From: Haemaphysalis longicornis
Taxonomy: Eukaryota > Arthropoda > Arachnida > Ixodida > Ixodidae
Direction of reading: 5' to 3'
Length of the DNA: 64,000 nt
Assembly (NCBI GenBank): GCA_013339765.2
Contig: JABSTR010001244.1
Coordinates: 682,001 to 746,000 of the forward strand
Position 1 is the first letter of the stretch. Each line of letters begins with the position of its first letter. The notes beneath the pieces were generated by a model. That model made no database searches, was not told where the DNA came from, and saw nothing but the letters and a program-made list of their open reading frames with translations. Below are positions 1 through 12,600 of this stretch, one piece after another. A program made the translations under genes and the position numbers.

Positions 1-752
1 CCCCCCCCCCCCCTTCCCATCTTGTTTTACTTCGAAAGTGAACTCAAATTGAACCATTTAGCTTGGAGCATTATAAAAGCCAGTACGAAACTTATTTGGT
101 CCCCACTTGTGGTTTATCCCAAATCAAAATTTGCAGCAATTGTGCGTGGTCGTCCCTCATACATGCCTACAGCTGCTGGATCACTTTTTGTGGTTGTCTG
201 TCAAATGTTTTGTTTTGCCATCTAGTCAAACAGTGAGGGAAAAGTTGGCACACACAATGGTTCGAACCATCATGAACTCAGGAAGAAATCAGATGCAATA
301 ATTTCCTTGTGCTTATACATTAAATTCTCTGTAAAATTTGAGAAAACAGTAAAGTTAAAGACTGAGAGGATTATTGAACATTGGAAACATCACAAATGAG
401 CATAACATCCGGGCATATAAAGTGGCTCCTTTTATTGCAGAAGTATTTATTTAAATGCTTGGGCTGCTGATAAAATCAATTCATGGCTGTGCCATACTTG
501 CTTGACATCCGATTAAAAATCTTCTGTTATGACATTTGTGGCCCTATAATGTTTTAATAGTATCCCATTCAAAAATTACTTCTCTGGCATGATCATTTTA
601 GTGCAGCAAACTTCAAATATATTTCTCGGCAGTAGTGAAGATGTCTGTTTAGGTTAATGCATTTTATGCTCATTATGAAGCTGTGTGCTTGAAGTGCTGG
701 ATTTATGCTTTGTTGTTTTTCTTTCTTTATTCAATTTATTTTCTCTCGACAG

Positions 753-3700
753 ATTCTCAGGGAAGTCATTGAAAATCAAACTGACTATTTGAAGCAGCTT
801 CAGGCTGAAGATGGAGATACTGGAGATTCCACCGCACGGTACTCTGAAGGAAAACAGCGCGAAGATTCCACTACAAGGTTTAGCTTTCCTTGAACTCTCA
901 ATTTGCATGCGTGCCTGCGTGCGTGCACACATGCATGCACATGCACACACACATACACGCACACTGAAAGGACTACCACTCAGTTGAAATAGTAATTTTG
1001 TTTCCCCCCAAACAGAACTAGAAGGCCTACTTGTATTCTCCTCTGCTATTGCGTTTTTCTGTTCACTGCACTGGCGTTCAGTCGACCAGATTTAGGGGAA
1101 AGCCCCAAGGTGGAGTAAGTTTCTATGAAGGAAAGTTTGACACCCACCTGAATGTAGCCAAACGACTACAAAGGAAAGCTAACAGCTTTCTCAGAAACTT
1201 CGCAGTTGAGAAAAAAAAAGAAATGACCCGTGTCATAGCTTTCCTTTGTAGCCGTTTGGCTGCATTCAGGTGGATGTCAAACTTTCCTTCACTGATGTTC
1301 AGTGTTAAGTGTTTGCTGGTGTTCAGTATTAGTGTTCGATGTAGCATGCCAGCTGGTGCAACTCTAGTGTAATGCAGTGAATTTGTGGAAGAGCACCATG
1401 AGTTTTTGTTATCTATGTTTGTGCGATTTCGATTCATACTGATCGCATTCATAGGTGTAGTCGGATCTTATCTTAAAAAGTTCCGCATCCTAACAAGCAT
1501 CCTGCCCAGCAGACTGCCCTGCACTTTCTGGGCTGCCTCTTCTGTTCTATGTGCTCGCGTTCGCCGCCCAAGATTTCAAGACATGAACAAAAGAATGGAC
1601 TCGTCGAGCGTAGTTCCGAACCACGCGCCCCGGGTGGCGAGTGTGGAGAATCGGCATGCAGGGGGGCCTGCTCACGCTTTTATAATCCGTATTTTTAGCA
1701 AAGCCATAAAGTAGGCTAGCTGGTATGTTGTGCTGTCTGTGTCTGCTGAGTACACGAATATGGTGACAGGACTAGAAGTAGTGTAGGCACAAGTAGGGCC
1801 GGGGAATTAAAAAACAAAAAGCAATCATGAGCCATTCCGGCTCTGTGAAGGTGGATGACCAGCGAAGTTGTTGGCTCTTGACATAGAGGTGGCACAGTAT
1901 TTGCCCGAGTGGTGTGGTCAAATTTTATTTCTTGAGTGTTGATGGCGGCCATCCCTGAAGAAGGGACACACATACATACATGCGCACACTTTTATTTTGA
2001 CTCTGTAGCTCTTGAAAATAGTGCCAGTGGTAACTAATTTGCTGCATATTCAAGGAATCAGTCGTATAAACTTGAAGTGTAAGTCGTGTTTTGTTCTTGA
2101 GAATGGTGCCTGTTATTAACTAAGCTACTCAGGATACATATCCCAGTGAGGCTACGTTTAAGCTTGGGGTCCAAATTCTGTTTCAAATAGTGTGCAACTT
2201 TGGTGTTGACACGCACTGGGACATTCATTTTCCAATGCCTTGCACTTCAAAGGCACTAGGAGCCTTGGGAGTCTCTGTTCTTGGGCACGGAAAATACATG
2301 GAATCCTAGCCACATAACCTTTGCTCAAAACATCTTTATGCTTGACCTGTTCATGTCTTCGTGCTCTTGAGCTTGGAATAGCTATTCATGTACATATTCG
2401 GTATTTGTAATTCTAGCGCACAAAAGAAAAATTACGCCCACCTCCCCTCGCGGGAACCCTGGTGTGATGCGACGCTGAGGGGGGGTTCAAGCGCAAGCGG
2501 AGAGCAACCGTCGACCGAGAGGCCGCCAGAGAGCAGCACACCGGTTATATGCGCAGCGCGCCCGAAGGAGAGGAGACCGTGGAGAGAGAAAGTACTGCAC
2601 ATGCGCAGCACCGCGCGCAGCGCCGCCCACCGGCGGAGTGAGAGAGCGCTGGGCCACACACTCGCAGATGTTGAGAGAGAGTGTTCACTCTCACCTGGGC
2701 ATGCGCCGGCACCAGTGCGTCTGCCGCGGCTATGACGCAACACAATCCACTTTAATCCAATCCAAATCCAAGCCAATCCAATCAAAATCCAATCTAATGC
2801 CCTTCGCGAGAGAGTGTTCGCTATCGGAAAGGAGAGGGGGTGAGCGGAGGAGAGTGCGGACGCCGACGACGACGACGGACGCACGCAGGGAGAACAGGGC
2901 CGCCGACAAGAGATGCTCTCAGCGTCGCATCTAAAATACACGAACGACAGAAGAGACAAGAAGAAGAGCTTATCCTCGTCTCTTCTGTCAATGTGTTTTT
3001 TCATGCGCTGGAATTGCAAATATGGAATACCAGTTAGCCTGAACTCAAGCCCTTCTACATATTTCGGGTTATCCTACAAAAGAATAATGCCTGTGGAAGC
3101 TAAGAATGACCAGTGAAGTTTTGAATTGAGCTTATTGTAATGAGGTTCAGCTGATTTACGTCATTGTACTGCTCAGTTCAAGGATGCGGGTTCAACATTA
3201 ACAGCGGTGGCTGCTTCTATGATGGAGGCGGAAAGTGAAAACGCCCGTATGTTGAGATTCCGATGCACATTAGAGATTTCGGGTGGACAAAAGTAATCCG
3301 GAGCTGTCCACCACGGCGTGCCTCACAGCCTAGGTGTAGCTTTAGCACGTTAAACCCCACTATCAATCAGGTTGGGCTGGTTCTCGACAAAATCTGGTGG
3401 AGCGTGGTTTTAGCTTGCTCTGTTAAATGGCCAAGCACAAAATGGCGAACCCCGATGACACGCGCATAAACTTTAGTTCACAGTATGTCGCATATTTTCC
3501 TGTGCATAACATGCACCAATAACTGACAAATCTTGAGTGTAAAGGTGAGGTGTGCATACTATGCGTACTATGCAAAATTTTGCCGTGGGGTGCAGCTTTA
3601 CCACAATGTGGGCCACATTGTGGGGCATTCTCTAGTTTCACCAGCCATCATTGCAATCTTCTTCCTGCTCTAGCCTAGCCAGCTTATTGTCAGAAGAAAA

Positions 3701-6700
3701 AATGAAGTGAAGTCTTAGAGTTCAGTCTTGAACCCGTGTCATCCCATGTTTATCGTGAGTGCGTTTTCCTATTCAAGGTTAGATGCTATAGTGTTGAAGA
3801 TGATTAAATGAAAGGCACCACTCCCCGCACAAGCGATAGGGGAGCTTATAACTTCTCTCATGTTTGTTATCTGATTAAACACAATGTGATTGCACAGTAC
3901 ACCTTATTCCTTTATACATTTCAAAAAGCCCCATTCTGTGGTCAATGTTGTGGCCAGTACGTGGGTCTCTTTCTTTTTCTTTTCTTTTTTCCGGGTGCAA
4001 CATGGGGGAGCTGGTTAAATGCAAGGACAGGTTATATGTGCAGAAATACAGTATTCGTACAAGCCAATGTTCCAAGTTCAAGTCGTAGTTTTTGGCGAGG
4101 CCTCTTCGTTCTGTGCCTCTTCATGTCGTGCTGGGAAACTGCGCCTGCTTTCGTTGGCAGGCAGTTGTGTCTTGCTGACGGTGCGCGCAATCCCTTCGCC
4201 TGCCCTGTAGGCCTCCGGAGAGAGACGAGGCCAGGAGGCAGCCTCACACTTCTGACAGCAGCAGCAGGAGCCACAGGGAGTCGTCGGTGATGTCTTCCGT
4301 GTCAAAGAGGAGGCGAAGCCGTAGCCGCAGCGTCAGCAGTCTACGCCAAGAAAGCAGGCATTCCAGCAACTCGAGCCATGCGCGCAGGTCAGTGGTGCTT
4401 ACAACATGCAACATTCCAACTTGCTTGGGCAAACGCTTTTTGCTCCAGGTTGCCCCAAATTTCTCCTAGATTGTGAAGCTTTCGATGTTTAGGCAGGTAC
4501 TGTACTGATAAAGAGTTATTCCTTAGAGCCAGTGCAGCAATATTAAACAAGGGTGGTCACAAAGATTACTACATATGAGCATGGCGACCTGCAAGTCACA
4601 GTGCTCCAACTTAGAATTCAGGAGCTACAGGTTCATCTGAAACAGGCGGAATTTTTTAAAAGGCTGGAGCAGTCCTGAACTTATTTGGTTTTTGGTACCA
4701 GTGTAAAGCCTTGCTTGGGGCATTGTCCTTCTGCCCTGTTTGAATGGGGAAGGGTAAGTAAAGTAGGAGTTGAACACGCCATAGGGATGCTGCCTGTAAG
4801 TGCCAATATCCAGTTCGCATGCGAGAACTTTCACGAGCATGCTTTGACCCACCGCAGTGGCTCAGTGGCTAAGGCGTTCTGCTGCTGAGCCCAAGGACGT
4901 CGATTTCATGCTGGCTGCTGTGGCTGCTTTTGTGATGGAGGTGAAAAGCGAAAACACCCATGTGTTGACATTTCTGTGCACATTAAAGATCCCCAGGTGT
5001 TCAAAATTAATCCTGAGTCCTCCACTGCGGCGTGCCTCGCAGCCCAGGTTGTAGATTCGGTCCGTTAGACCCCCGAATTCAATTCAGCTATTGTACTTTA
5101 CAACCTTACACCTCGATATCTGCTGGCACGTAGGAAAATAGTCACAAAGTGTTGCACAGCATTTAACTGCAAGCCATCTGATTTCTTCGCTTGCTACTTT
5201 ACACCTTTTCTTATTGCCTGCATTCAAGGTCAGGCACCCTGGTTCGAAGTGTGGCTACAAATTGATGATTTGGCAGTAGGTGTGGAGTGGGTGTGGTGCA
5301 AATTTGAACAAGTTTGAGCAAGGCAAGACACTGCACTGAGCTGCTAAGCCTTGTGGGGACTGGTTAAGTGCGAGATGATGGCGTGCCGCAACACAGCATT
5401 TTAGGATGTAGAGTGTGGCTTGCAGTAACCTGCAACAGGTGCACCACACTTTGTGTAGCCTAAACATTTGGTATCTTTGGCCACTGACAGCACGTGGGGA
5501 GCTACAGTAAGGGCGGAGGCAAATACGCCTCTTTTCTTGGGAATGCGGAAACATTATTATTGCTTTTGTGAAGGATGCCAGGTCTTCTCGTCATATGCAT
5601 GGGTTTGAATTTGTCCGCTTGTCTTAGATTTTTTGCTACTTACCACTACGGTGATCTGCCTCACAGGTGACAAAGTAAACATTAAACTCCACATCAAGTG
5701 GGCCCTGAGTGGGGTAAGGGCCAGCAATCTCCCATTTCACGCCAAGTTCAGAGTTCAGTGCACTACCCAACAAGTGCCCCCACCTCAGAAATCCAATGGC
5801 GCTCGGTCGACTGGTATTCATACTAAAGGTGCTGCACTTGATTCTGAGATTGTGCAAAGGCTCATAAGCACACCAGAATCGCTAGAATCTGAAATCAGGC
5901 ACTACACACACAATGTTTCGTTGCCACCCAGTAAGCATAAAGCGCAATATCACACCTTTGTTGCTCTTAGAACAGGTTGTACAGCTGTGCATGACCTGAC
6001 ATTTTCAATTTTGCAGCAGTAAAGCTGCTGATGATTACTTGGGAGTGTTCGGACCATCTAGCACATTTTTTTGCGTGTCTGGGTGGTGTAATTAGTTGAG
6101 CGAAATGGTACATTTTTGGTGGGAGTCCAGTATTCCTGGGGATAAAATTTCCTGTCCTGTTGACCTTTGTTATTGCCCACGTTCCCTGTTACCCAGCTGG
6201 CCCAACGTTCATCTCTAGTGCATATCTCTCGAAAAATTGCATCTCTTTCGAAAAAAGAAAAAAAAAAATGTGAGCGCCGCCTAAAAAATCGTACTACAAA
6301 AAGAAGCTCTTCCGTAAACCACCAATACCCACCATACGGCGGCTCTTCCATCAATGATCGATGCTCCCACAAGAGCCGCGCACTCGTGGTGCGCGCAGTA
6401 GATGTTAAAAAAGAAAAGCTTTTGTCTAAACACGCGGAATAACCATGCGCTTCGAGTGGGAAACTTTATTCCCAATCATGAGAACACATTTGCTGCGAGA
6501 TGACAACCATCAAAGCAAATGGCAGCGGCCCCTGCCGCACCTGCCGTGTTATACCAAAACAAACACGGTGGCTGACGGAAGCGGCTGCTCGTGATTTTCT
6601 TTTATTCGTGAGTGCGTTACTCGCATTCAAGAAGAGTTTTGTTCGTCTCTAATAAGCACAATAGGTATTAGTGAATCCCTTGATTCAGTGCACTTCAGTA

Positions 6701-7816
6701 CACTTCCGAACACAATGGTGGGAGGGTAGTCGCTCTGAGTACGCTGGACAAAGGGTACAGATCAGGAACGCCAACTTTTAAAGTCGGCATCACCTTTATT
6801 GATGCCAAAATGTATGCAATGGTAAATTAACATGCTACGCTTCTACCGTAACTATGGAAATGAGGGTGCAAAGCTGTCCCCACCTCGTAGCACCCCTGAT
6901 TTCTCGTTTCTCTTTCCGTTACTAGCGGTTACACAGTTCAATTTTGATTCTAAGTCAACCGCCCAACATTGGATTAAATTTGAAAAAAAAAAAAGGGTCG
7001 ACCTACAATCGTGTAAAAATGGTATAGTATCTAATATGGGCCCCGGCACATTCCGGCTTGGCCGGGAACGAATACGTGCACGACACCGCTCGATGATTTT
7101 CAATCCGAGCTGGTGATGACCACAGCACTCATTCGCTTCGCTGTTCGAGCAGGGATCGGCTCGTGTCCTTCAGAGACATCACTCATCACTACAGGCTAGA
7201 GTAGGCCCTCTTCCCCCCAGCTCATCCTACACTGAGCAAATTTCAATCCGTGGCTTGGTGACCTCTGCAAACAAACTCGTACCCCAACTTGGTAGGGTAG
7301 TGTACAACCACTGCTACCCCGGGCAATATTCTGAAAAGTGTCACCGGTGTAAGAAGAGGGCAGACCTAGCTCACATGCTGTGGGTCTGTGGACGTTAGGT
7401 CGCAAAATGGCTAGTGTACAGCAGTGGGAGACCATATTGCTCTGCTCGGACCCAGCGGATCAAGTCTGGGCCATTAAGCTGGCCGAAGACGCTGCCAGAG
7501 CCCAAAGGCTCTTGGCCGACGTCTAGAATAACTGGCTATCACGCAATAGTTATTTCTCTCTCTCTCTCTCCATGCATACAAAAAATCTGATTATATTTCC
7601 GTCCTTAGGTGGATCCTGCTATGAAGCACACGGTTTATTTTTGTGTTCAACACAAAGTGATTGCCGATTCTGTGTTTACATGCAATGTTTTTCTTTTTCT
7701 TTTGTCTTTGAAGGTCACCTGAACAGCAGGAGCACAAGAAGCATCACCGGTCTCATCACCACAAGAGCAAGCACAAGCACAAGCACAAGACAAAAGACGT
7801 TGAAGACTCGCGCTAA
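753..7816 (+). CDS. 3' end (three exons) of an RS/His-Lys-rich nuclear protein gene
   Basis: Three exons can be joined: 753-877, 4211-4387 and 7714-7816. Each acceptor follows a pyrimidine tract ending in AG (CTCGACAG, GCCCTGTAG, CTTTGAAG) and both donors are AG|GT (at 877 and 4387). Each exon ends two bases into a codon and the next supplies the third base, giving Arg at both junctions; the frame stays open to TAA at 7814-7816. Exon 1 is acidic and helical-looking (ILREVIENQTDYLKQLQ, then an Asp/Gly/Ser stretch). Exon 2 is Ser/Arg-rich (KRRRSRSRSVSS). Exon 3 is a His/Lys tail (RSHHHKSKHKHKHKTK) ending EDSR. RS and HK tails are typical of splicing-speckle and nuclear proteins, so a nuclear role is inferred; I do not recognise the family. 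Upstream exons lie left of base 1. The introns are filled with a MITE and SINEs. No clear AATAAA was seen just after the stop. Confidence 0.72.
1085..1292. mobile_element. palindromic fold-back MITE, copy 1
   Basis: The left arm 1127-1180 and right arm 1237-1290 are near-perfect reverse complements of about 54 bp (AGCTTTCCTTTGTAGCCG in the right arm answers CAAAGGAAAGCT in the left). They enclose a short centre containing CTTTCTCAGAAACTTCGC. The same centre and arms, diverged, recur at 55945-56190, so this is a repeat family rather than a chance hairpin. The element lies in the first visible intron of the RS-rich gene. No coding capacity. Confidence 0.65.
2741..2802. repeat. degenerate ATCCA/AATCC-rich tract
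   Basis: Irregular runs of AATCCA-type units inside an otherwise GC-rich intronic block (2430-2930). A similar tract of the same units lies at 36335-36405, in both cases near GCGCATGCGC-like DNA, suggesting a shared repeat family. Intronic; no gene evidence. Confidence 0.45.
3178..3375 (+). mobile_element. tick tRNA-derived SINE, 5'-truncated and diverged
   Basis: It matches the B-box-to-tail part of the SINE at 4847 and 14293: GATGCGGGTTCAA (B-box region), GATGGAGGCGGAAAGTGAAA, GCACATTAGAGAT, GTAATCCGGAGC, CGGCGTGCCTC, then GTTAAACCCC and an ATCAATCA tail. The A-box half is missing. It lies in the second intron of the RS-rich gene. Confidence 0.75.
4847..5092 (+). mobile_element. tick tRNA-derived SINE (Ruka-like)
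   Basis: The head carries a canonical A box, TGGCTCAGTGG (about 4857-4867), with a decayed B box about 45 bases on. The body has the family blocks GATGGAGGTGAAAAGCG, CACATTAAAGATCCCCAGG, AATTAATCCTGAG and CTCCACTGCGGCGTGCC, and ends near GTTAGACCCCC. This architecture is that of the ixodid SINE described as Ruka; the family name is from recall and not checked. It sits in the last intron of the RS-rich gene. Confidence 0.82.
5093..7084. other. intronic sequence without recognisable gene
   Basis: Last visible intron of the RS-rich gene. I see only short unsupported open frames in all six frames, A-rich runs (6243-6268, 6984-6995) and no clear repeat boundary. Confidence 0.5.
7085..7571 (+). 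mobile_element. decayed LINE C-terminal fragment with (CT)n tail
   Basis: Translated with several frameshifts and stops, the stretch follows the end of an RNase H-bearing LINE ORF2: a fragment like FRDITHHYRL, a PPAHP motif, then a region ending near a TAG at 7525, followed by TTATTTCTCTCTCTCTC (to 7571). The same layout (ITSHYRL, PPAHP, zinc-knuckle block, CT tail) is better preserved at 21420-22038 and 45054-45472. Heavily 5'-truncated and dead. It lies about 140 bases upstream of the terminal exon of the RS-rich gene. Confidence 0.6.
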
Positions 7817-8100
7817 TGCAGTGTCGCCTGCTCTTTGCCATCCTACTCCCAAATGAAGCATTACCAGGACATGCCTGATCTTTTTTCCTGGAAAATTTCA
7901 TGTTACGCAGTTGTTTAAAAAAAGAAAACGGTCGCGCCTGGATGGCAGTGAACAAGGTACTAGTGTGAAAATTTTAGGACCGTGGCTGGATTGCCAATCA
8001 GCATGGAATACAACGAGTGCACTTCTGTGCTTGCTCCGATCCACCAGGCTACACTGCTCTGGAGAAGCACTGCGCTCATTGTCTTTGCCTTTTCATCAAC

Positions 8101-9664
8101 CAGGGGTGCAACAGCCCAAATTAGATTTGGAGAAATTTTTGGAGCTAGAAAATATTGGTTTTGGAGCAGGTAAATCCAAATTTGGAGCAGGTCATGGGAA
8201 AAAGACCTTTATTTTGGAGCACCATACCCCAGTTTGGAGCAGTTTAATACAAAAGATGTGCAAACAATTTAAAATCAGTTTAGACATGCTTCAGCTTCAG
8301 CAGACAAGGCCCTGCCAATGTGACCAACGAATATGTGTGAATCTGCTAAACATGAGTATATCGGTAAATGCCCAGAGTATTTACAACATAAAGCAATGAA
8401 AGGAAAACAAAACAGAAGAGAATGGTGACCCAACGGCACTTTTAGTATTTGTACTCCAAATTGTTGTTACACATAAGTGACCAGCCCTAATGTAATTGCA
8501 TAACAAATAGCTCTTCCGCCTCAGCAGCAAAAACTGTTTTCAATGTTACTAAAAGCTAACTATCACCGGATACATGACTAATGCAGATGTTTTTGGTATG
8601 ACATCAGTGCTTCCAATTGCGTGCTAGTTTCGTGCAGCTAGCGTGTCGCCTCAAAGCTCACACCGTCACCGCCGGGGCGTTTGCTGTATGTGCTGTACCA
8701 GTGCGTTTGCCAGGCATGAGAGAATTATTTGCACCCGCTTTGCTCGAGACCACGTGCACAGGTATGGATAGCTGCTTTCGTTAGTGCAAGCAACATGCAC
8801 TCCGCGCCTGCGCGGTGCACTTGGTGGTCATGCACAAGGCAGCGAACTCCACATTTCGGCTGCCGCCTATCAACCACGTGCAGTACGTTTACAGCAGAAC
8901 CGACAAGGATATGCCACACGCTCTTCTGATCAGATAGCTGAAAATGCTCATCAAGGCTGTGTTGCTGGCCACACTGTTGCGCTCATTCGTCCGCACTATC
9001 ACGCCTCTGCCCTTTTACCATGATTAACAGCAGGGATTCGACATCTACTCAAAATCGAAATTCTGGACAAACCCCTGCGTAACAGTACAGGTGTACCTAT
9101 GCTGAAAATGTACCTGTGCCAAAACTAAAGTCGCCCCATGCTTTAGAGCAACTTTAGTTTTGGCATAGGTACAGTTGCCATCAAAAGGAATTGGAACACG
9201 GTCCTGTAAATGTACAGGAATTTCTTCTTCCGGAAACTGTCTGGCTGCATTGGTGTGCGTTTGTTTAAAGGAGCCCTCCCTAATATAAAAAGTTCATTTA
9301 AGCCGGTAATGGCTGTCATTAAGCCAGTAAGGCAAAGATTTTGTGATGTTCACAAATCCTAGTTTCATATACTTATGACGGCACCTGTAAACTGAACCAG
9401 AGGAAGCATTAGCAGGCCTCTGTGTATTCACGGCTGCTTGAGCGCACCTGGATTGAATTAGATCGGATGGCATTGGAAACTCTGGTTTCCAATGCTTCCT
9501 TTATTCTTCACTAGAGTTAGCAAAACTAAGAAATTTTGCGCCTCGACGGGCATTTTGGCACAACGTGGCTCAATTTAAACGAATTTCATGGTTTTGGCGC
9601 ACCTTGGCTCAAAAACATGAAATTTTATCAAAATGGTGCAATTGGCGCAGCTGTTGCACCCCTG
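8101..9664. mobile_element. possible hAT-like non-autonomous element
   Basis: The ends are inverted: CAGGGGTGCAACAGC at 8101 and its complement, GCTGTTGCACCCCTG form, ending at 9664. CAGGGGT is a common start of hAT-superfamily terminal repeats. Subterminal DNA on each side carries repeated TTTGGAGCA (8117-8240) or TTGGCGCA-like (9590-9650) units. No transposase is visible. The flanking 8 bp are not an obvious target-site duplication, so the two ends may be independent fragments. Confidence 0.45.
9109..9173. repeat. 26-bp-stem hairpin
   Basis: Arm 9109-9134 (begins TGTACCTGTGCCAAAAC) and arm 9148-9173 are reverse complements with two mismatches, separated by 13 bases. It lies inside the candidate hAT-like element. 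Confidence 0.7.
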
Positions 9665-12600
9665 ACCTTCCCCAGTGCAGTGTGCCCAACTTTTCTCAGA
9701 TCCTCTCAATCTGCTGAAACACTACCGCTGTGCCTTGTCTCGTTTCTGTCCCAACCCACCCAAGTTTCGCTCTAGTCCACCACTGCACTGTGGGCCATTC
9801 CCATCCCCTTGAAGGGCAGCACATTTGCTCCCTTTTGCTGTGTTAGTCTTCTGCGATGGTGTGTGGCCTTCAAACAGCTTTCGTTGTAAAATCATGATTG
9901 GCACTCATAGCATCAGATCTACGAGATCAAAATGTTGTACGAGAACTAAGGAGGCCTTATTGGCCCCTTCCTTAGTAAAGTTGCCTGCCATGTTCAGAGT
10001 TCGCCAACCAAAACCTCATTGCAAGGTCAGGAAGTCCTACAGAGCAGAGAGGAAAGGCAATTGGGAACAAGGTTTTGGGACGACCATGTTTTATGATGAG
10101 CAGTACTATCAACGAAACACTTATATGTTGTCGTCACAAAGGCTACAAGGTTTGAGCCGTTGTCAGGTGCAAACGGGTTCAGCAGCTGGCTGGTGCGTCT
10201 GCACACCACCACCCCACTCCACTGTTGCCACATGTTCAATAAGTGCGGGTTGAGAGGGTTGGGCTGATCCCCTTCAAAGAAGTGATGGCTTCGGCCACAG
10301 TCATTCGAACGAGAGGCACACAATCTGATCCGGTAGGCGGTACACAACGATGGCTTATTAGGACCCACTGGTCGAGGTTCGAGATGCAAAATTTGTAGAA
10401 ATTTTGATATTACCACATAATCGTACCATCATCAAATCCTAAACCACATCATTTCTGCAACGTCGCAACATCAGCACAGCTGGGCTGCATTTTGCGTTAT
10501 CACTTCGAAGAATATTCATCTGCCGATTTTTTTGTTCTGTTTTATTTTAGAAAAACAATAACAGCATTTTTAAATATGTTTCTGGCTATTTTTTAATGAG
10601 CAGTAAAAATTGGCTGACGATTAGAGGAACGTAACAATTAATCAGTGTTGGCTTTCTTTGCAGCTTCTGCCTCCTCCTGCAGAACTTTGGTTATAATTGT
10701 AATAGATCATTTTCATTATCAGACAAGGCTGTTAATTTTCCTCGCTCTTAGCCTTGTTTTGCTAACTTTTCTGCAGCAGTTGCTTCGAAGCACCCTTTAC
10801 AGGATGAAAACTTGGCGACTGATGATGGTGATATTGGCGCAGACATGATTGATGACAGCCCGACATCTACAACGAGCCAATGCTGCAAAAAGCGTGATTG
10901 TTCTTATTTGGTGTTGCTAAAATGCACAATGTGTGTAATCAGGGTGATTGACGGTGGTAGGCCTAACAGATGATTGACGATAACGGCGCAGCAAGCACTT
11001 GCTGCTTGTTCAATATTTAACTGTTCACAGGGTCACACCCGTAACTGTTGATGCAGCGTACAGAACTGCCCGTAGGATTAGCCTTGCAGGTCTTACCGGC
11101 CATTGCATCACTTTAGCATCGTGTAACAGGTGCTGAAGCGGCCGTTTTCGGTCACTTGTACATCTCATATTGTGGATAAAGTTAAGCAGTAGACTTTGCA
11201 CCACCCACCTTTCATGATGTGAACCGCTCAGATGAAGCAGGGCATGCAGTGTCTGGCACAAAGCCATTTTTTTTTGACGGAAAGTGTCTAGAAGCGTTGT
11301 GGGCGCATACTGTACACCAATTAAATAATTGACTGCATGTTTTGCTGCAAATGATGTTGAAAGAGTTTCTGCAGTCCCTGCCACGTAAGGCCCTCCGCTG
11401 CTTTCCCACTACTCCCCTGGCGGTCACTCTCCCCTCTTCAGCTCTTCTCTGTCCGTTTCTGCTTGGTCTCTTTTAAGGCAAAAGCTTTACTGGTCCAGTT
11501 GAGCGAGTTTAGGCGTGTGTGGCCGTTTGACCTTGAAGTGAAGGAGTGATGTTACCACAACCTGGTTACCACTTACCGCAGCCGCGCACCGCCACTGCAT
11601 GGACTGCCGCCTTGCCACCTGTGTCCTCGTGACAAACCGATCACTTGAAAGGGAGACGGCGCCTCTCTCTCTGCAATTTTTGAACACAGTCAGCGCCTGG
11701 CGGCGGAGGGATGAACCCTTCCTCGTGTGGACGTCGCTCTCGCGTCGGCTGTTCGTTTACGTTGCGCGTGACACAAGACGTGCACTGAACACGGTAAAAA
11801 AATTGATTTGTACGGCATTGTCTGCCGTAAGCAGTTGCATGGCTACCGTACCTATGCATGCAATTATCAGGGGTCGTTGCGGGATAATGCACTTGTTTTT
11901 AAGTCCACGAAACATCCAGTCGAAAAAAAATGTGCTCTTCGTACTTCTGTTTCTCGCTTTACGACAGAAACATTGGTTGATTTTGATTCTCCGTTTCCTA
12001 GATGAAGTTGAGTAACCCTTCTTCTGGACTTAATTTTTTTTTAACATGCCCCTCATTTTCTACAAGCGTGCCAGACGTGTACGCATTGGAGCTTCGGTTA
12101 AGCGAAGTCAGCGAAGCGTCGGTAGCGACGACATACGGATCGCATACATAGTGTGAAGTTACGTTCGCTTCAATGACCTTACAAAGTTTATTACGCTCTA
12201 CGAACTAACGAAATAGAGGCACATTCGTCGCGGCCCTAATCTAATCGGGTCTACTGGCCGCCTTGGTCAACGAGCCTGTCGTACTACGGCAACTTTCAGT
12301 CGGCCGGTGTGTTCGTATCGTCGTCGGAGTATTATGACAAGGTGATCTCTGGATTTGGCGTGCCAGCAGGTTATCGTCACCGGCGGTGTGAATGCCTGGT
12401 GTGGCTTGTGGCTACGACGGGACGCAGAATGAGGCGTTCATGCATGGTGCCATGGCGGAGAGCTTCTATTTGTTCTTTCGTTTCGGGATTGGCGTGTGTC
12501 GATAGAAACAAAAATTTCACCCTTCATGTTATGGTTTGCCCGACAGTTGCATTTGTAAAACGTACTGCATTTCGTTTTCTTGATGGGGGCCCAACCTGGC

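Noticed and set aside
2432..3019. 195-codon minus-strand ORF
   Set aside because: Low-complexity Ser/Arg/Leu/Trp-rich translation of GC-rich and AATCCA-repeat DNA, with competing ORFs on the plus strand. It also lies inside an intron.
4211..4387. Alternative reading of exon 2 in the other two frames
   Set aside because: The frame from the first base of the exon meets a stop after 14 codons; only the phase supplied by exon 1 is open and RS-rich.
10778..10905. Acidic exon-like frame after CTGCAG
   Set aside because: Reads DENLATDDGDIGADMIDD but has no clear donor, no neighbouring exon in phase and no family I recognise.
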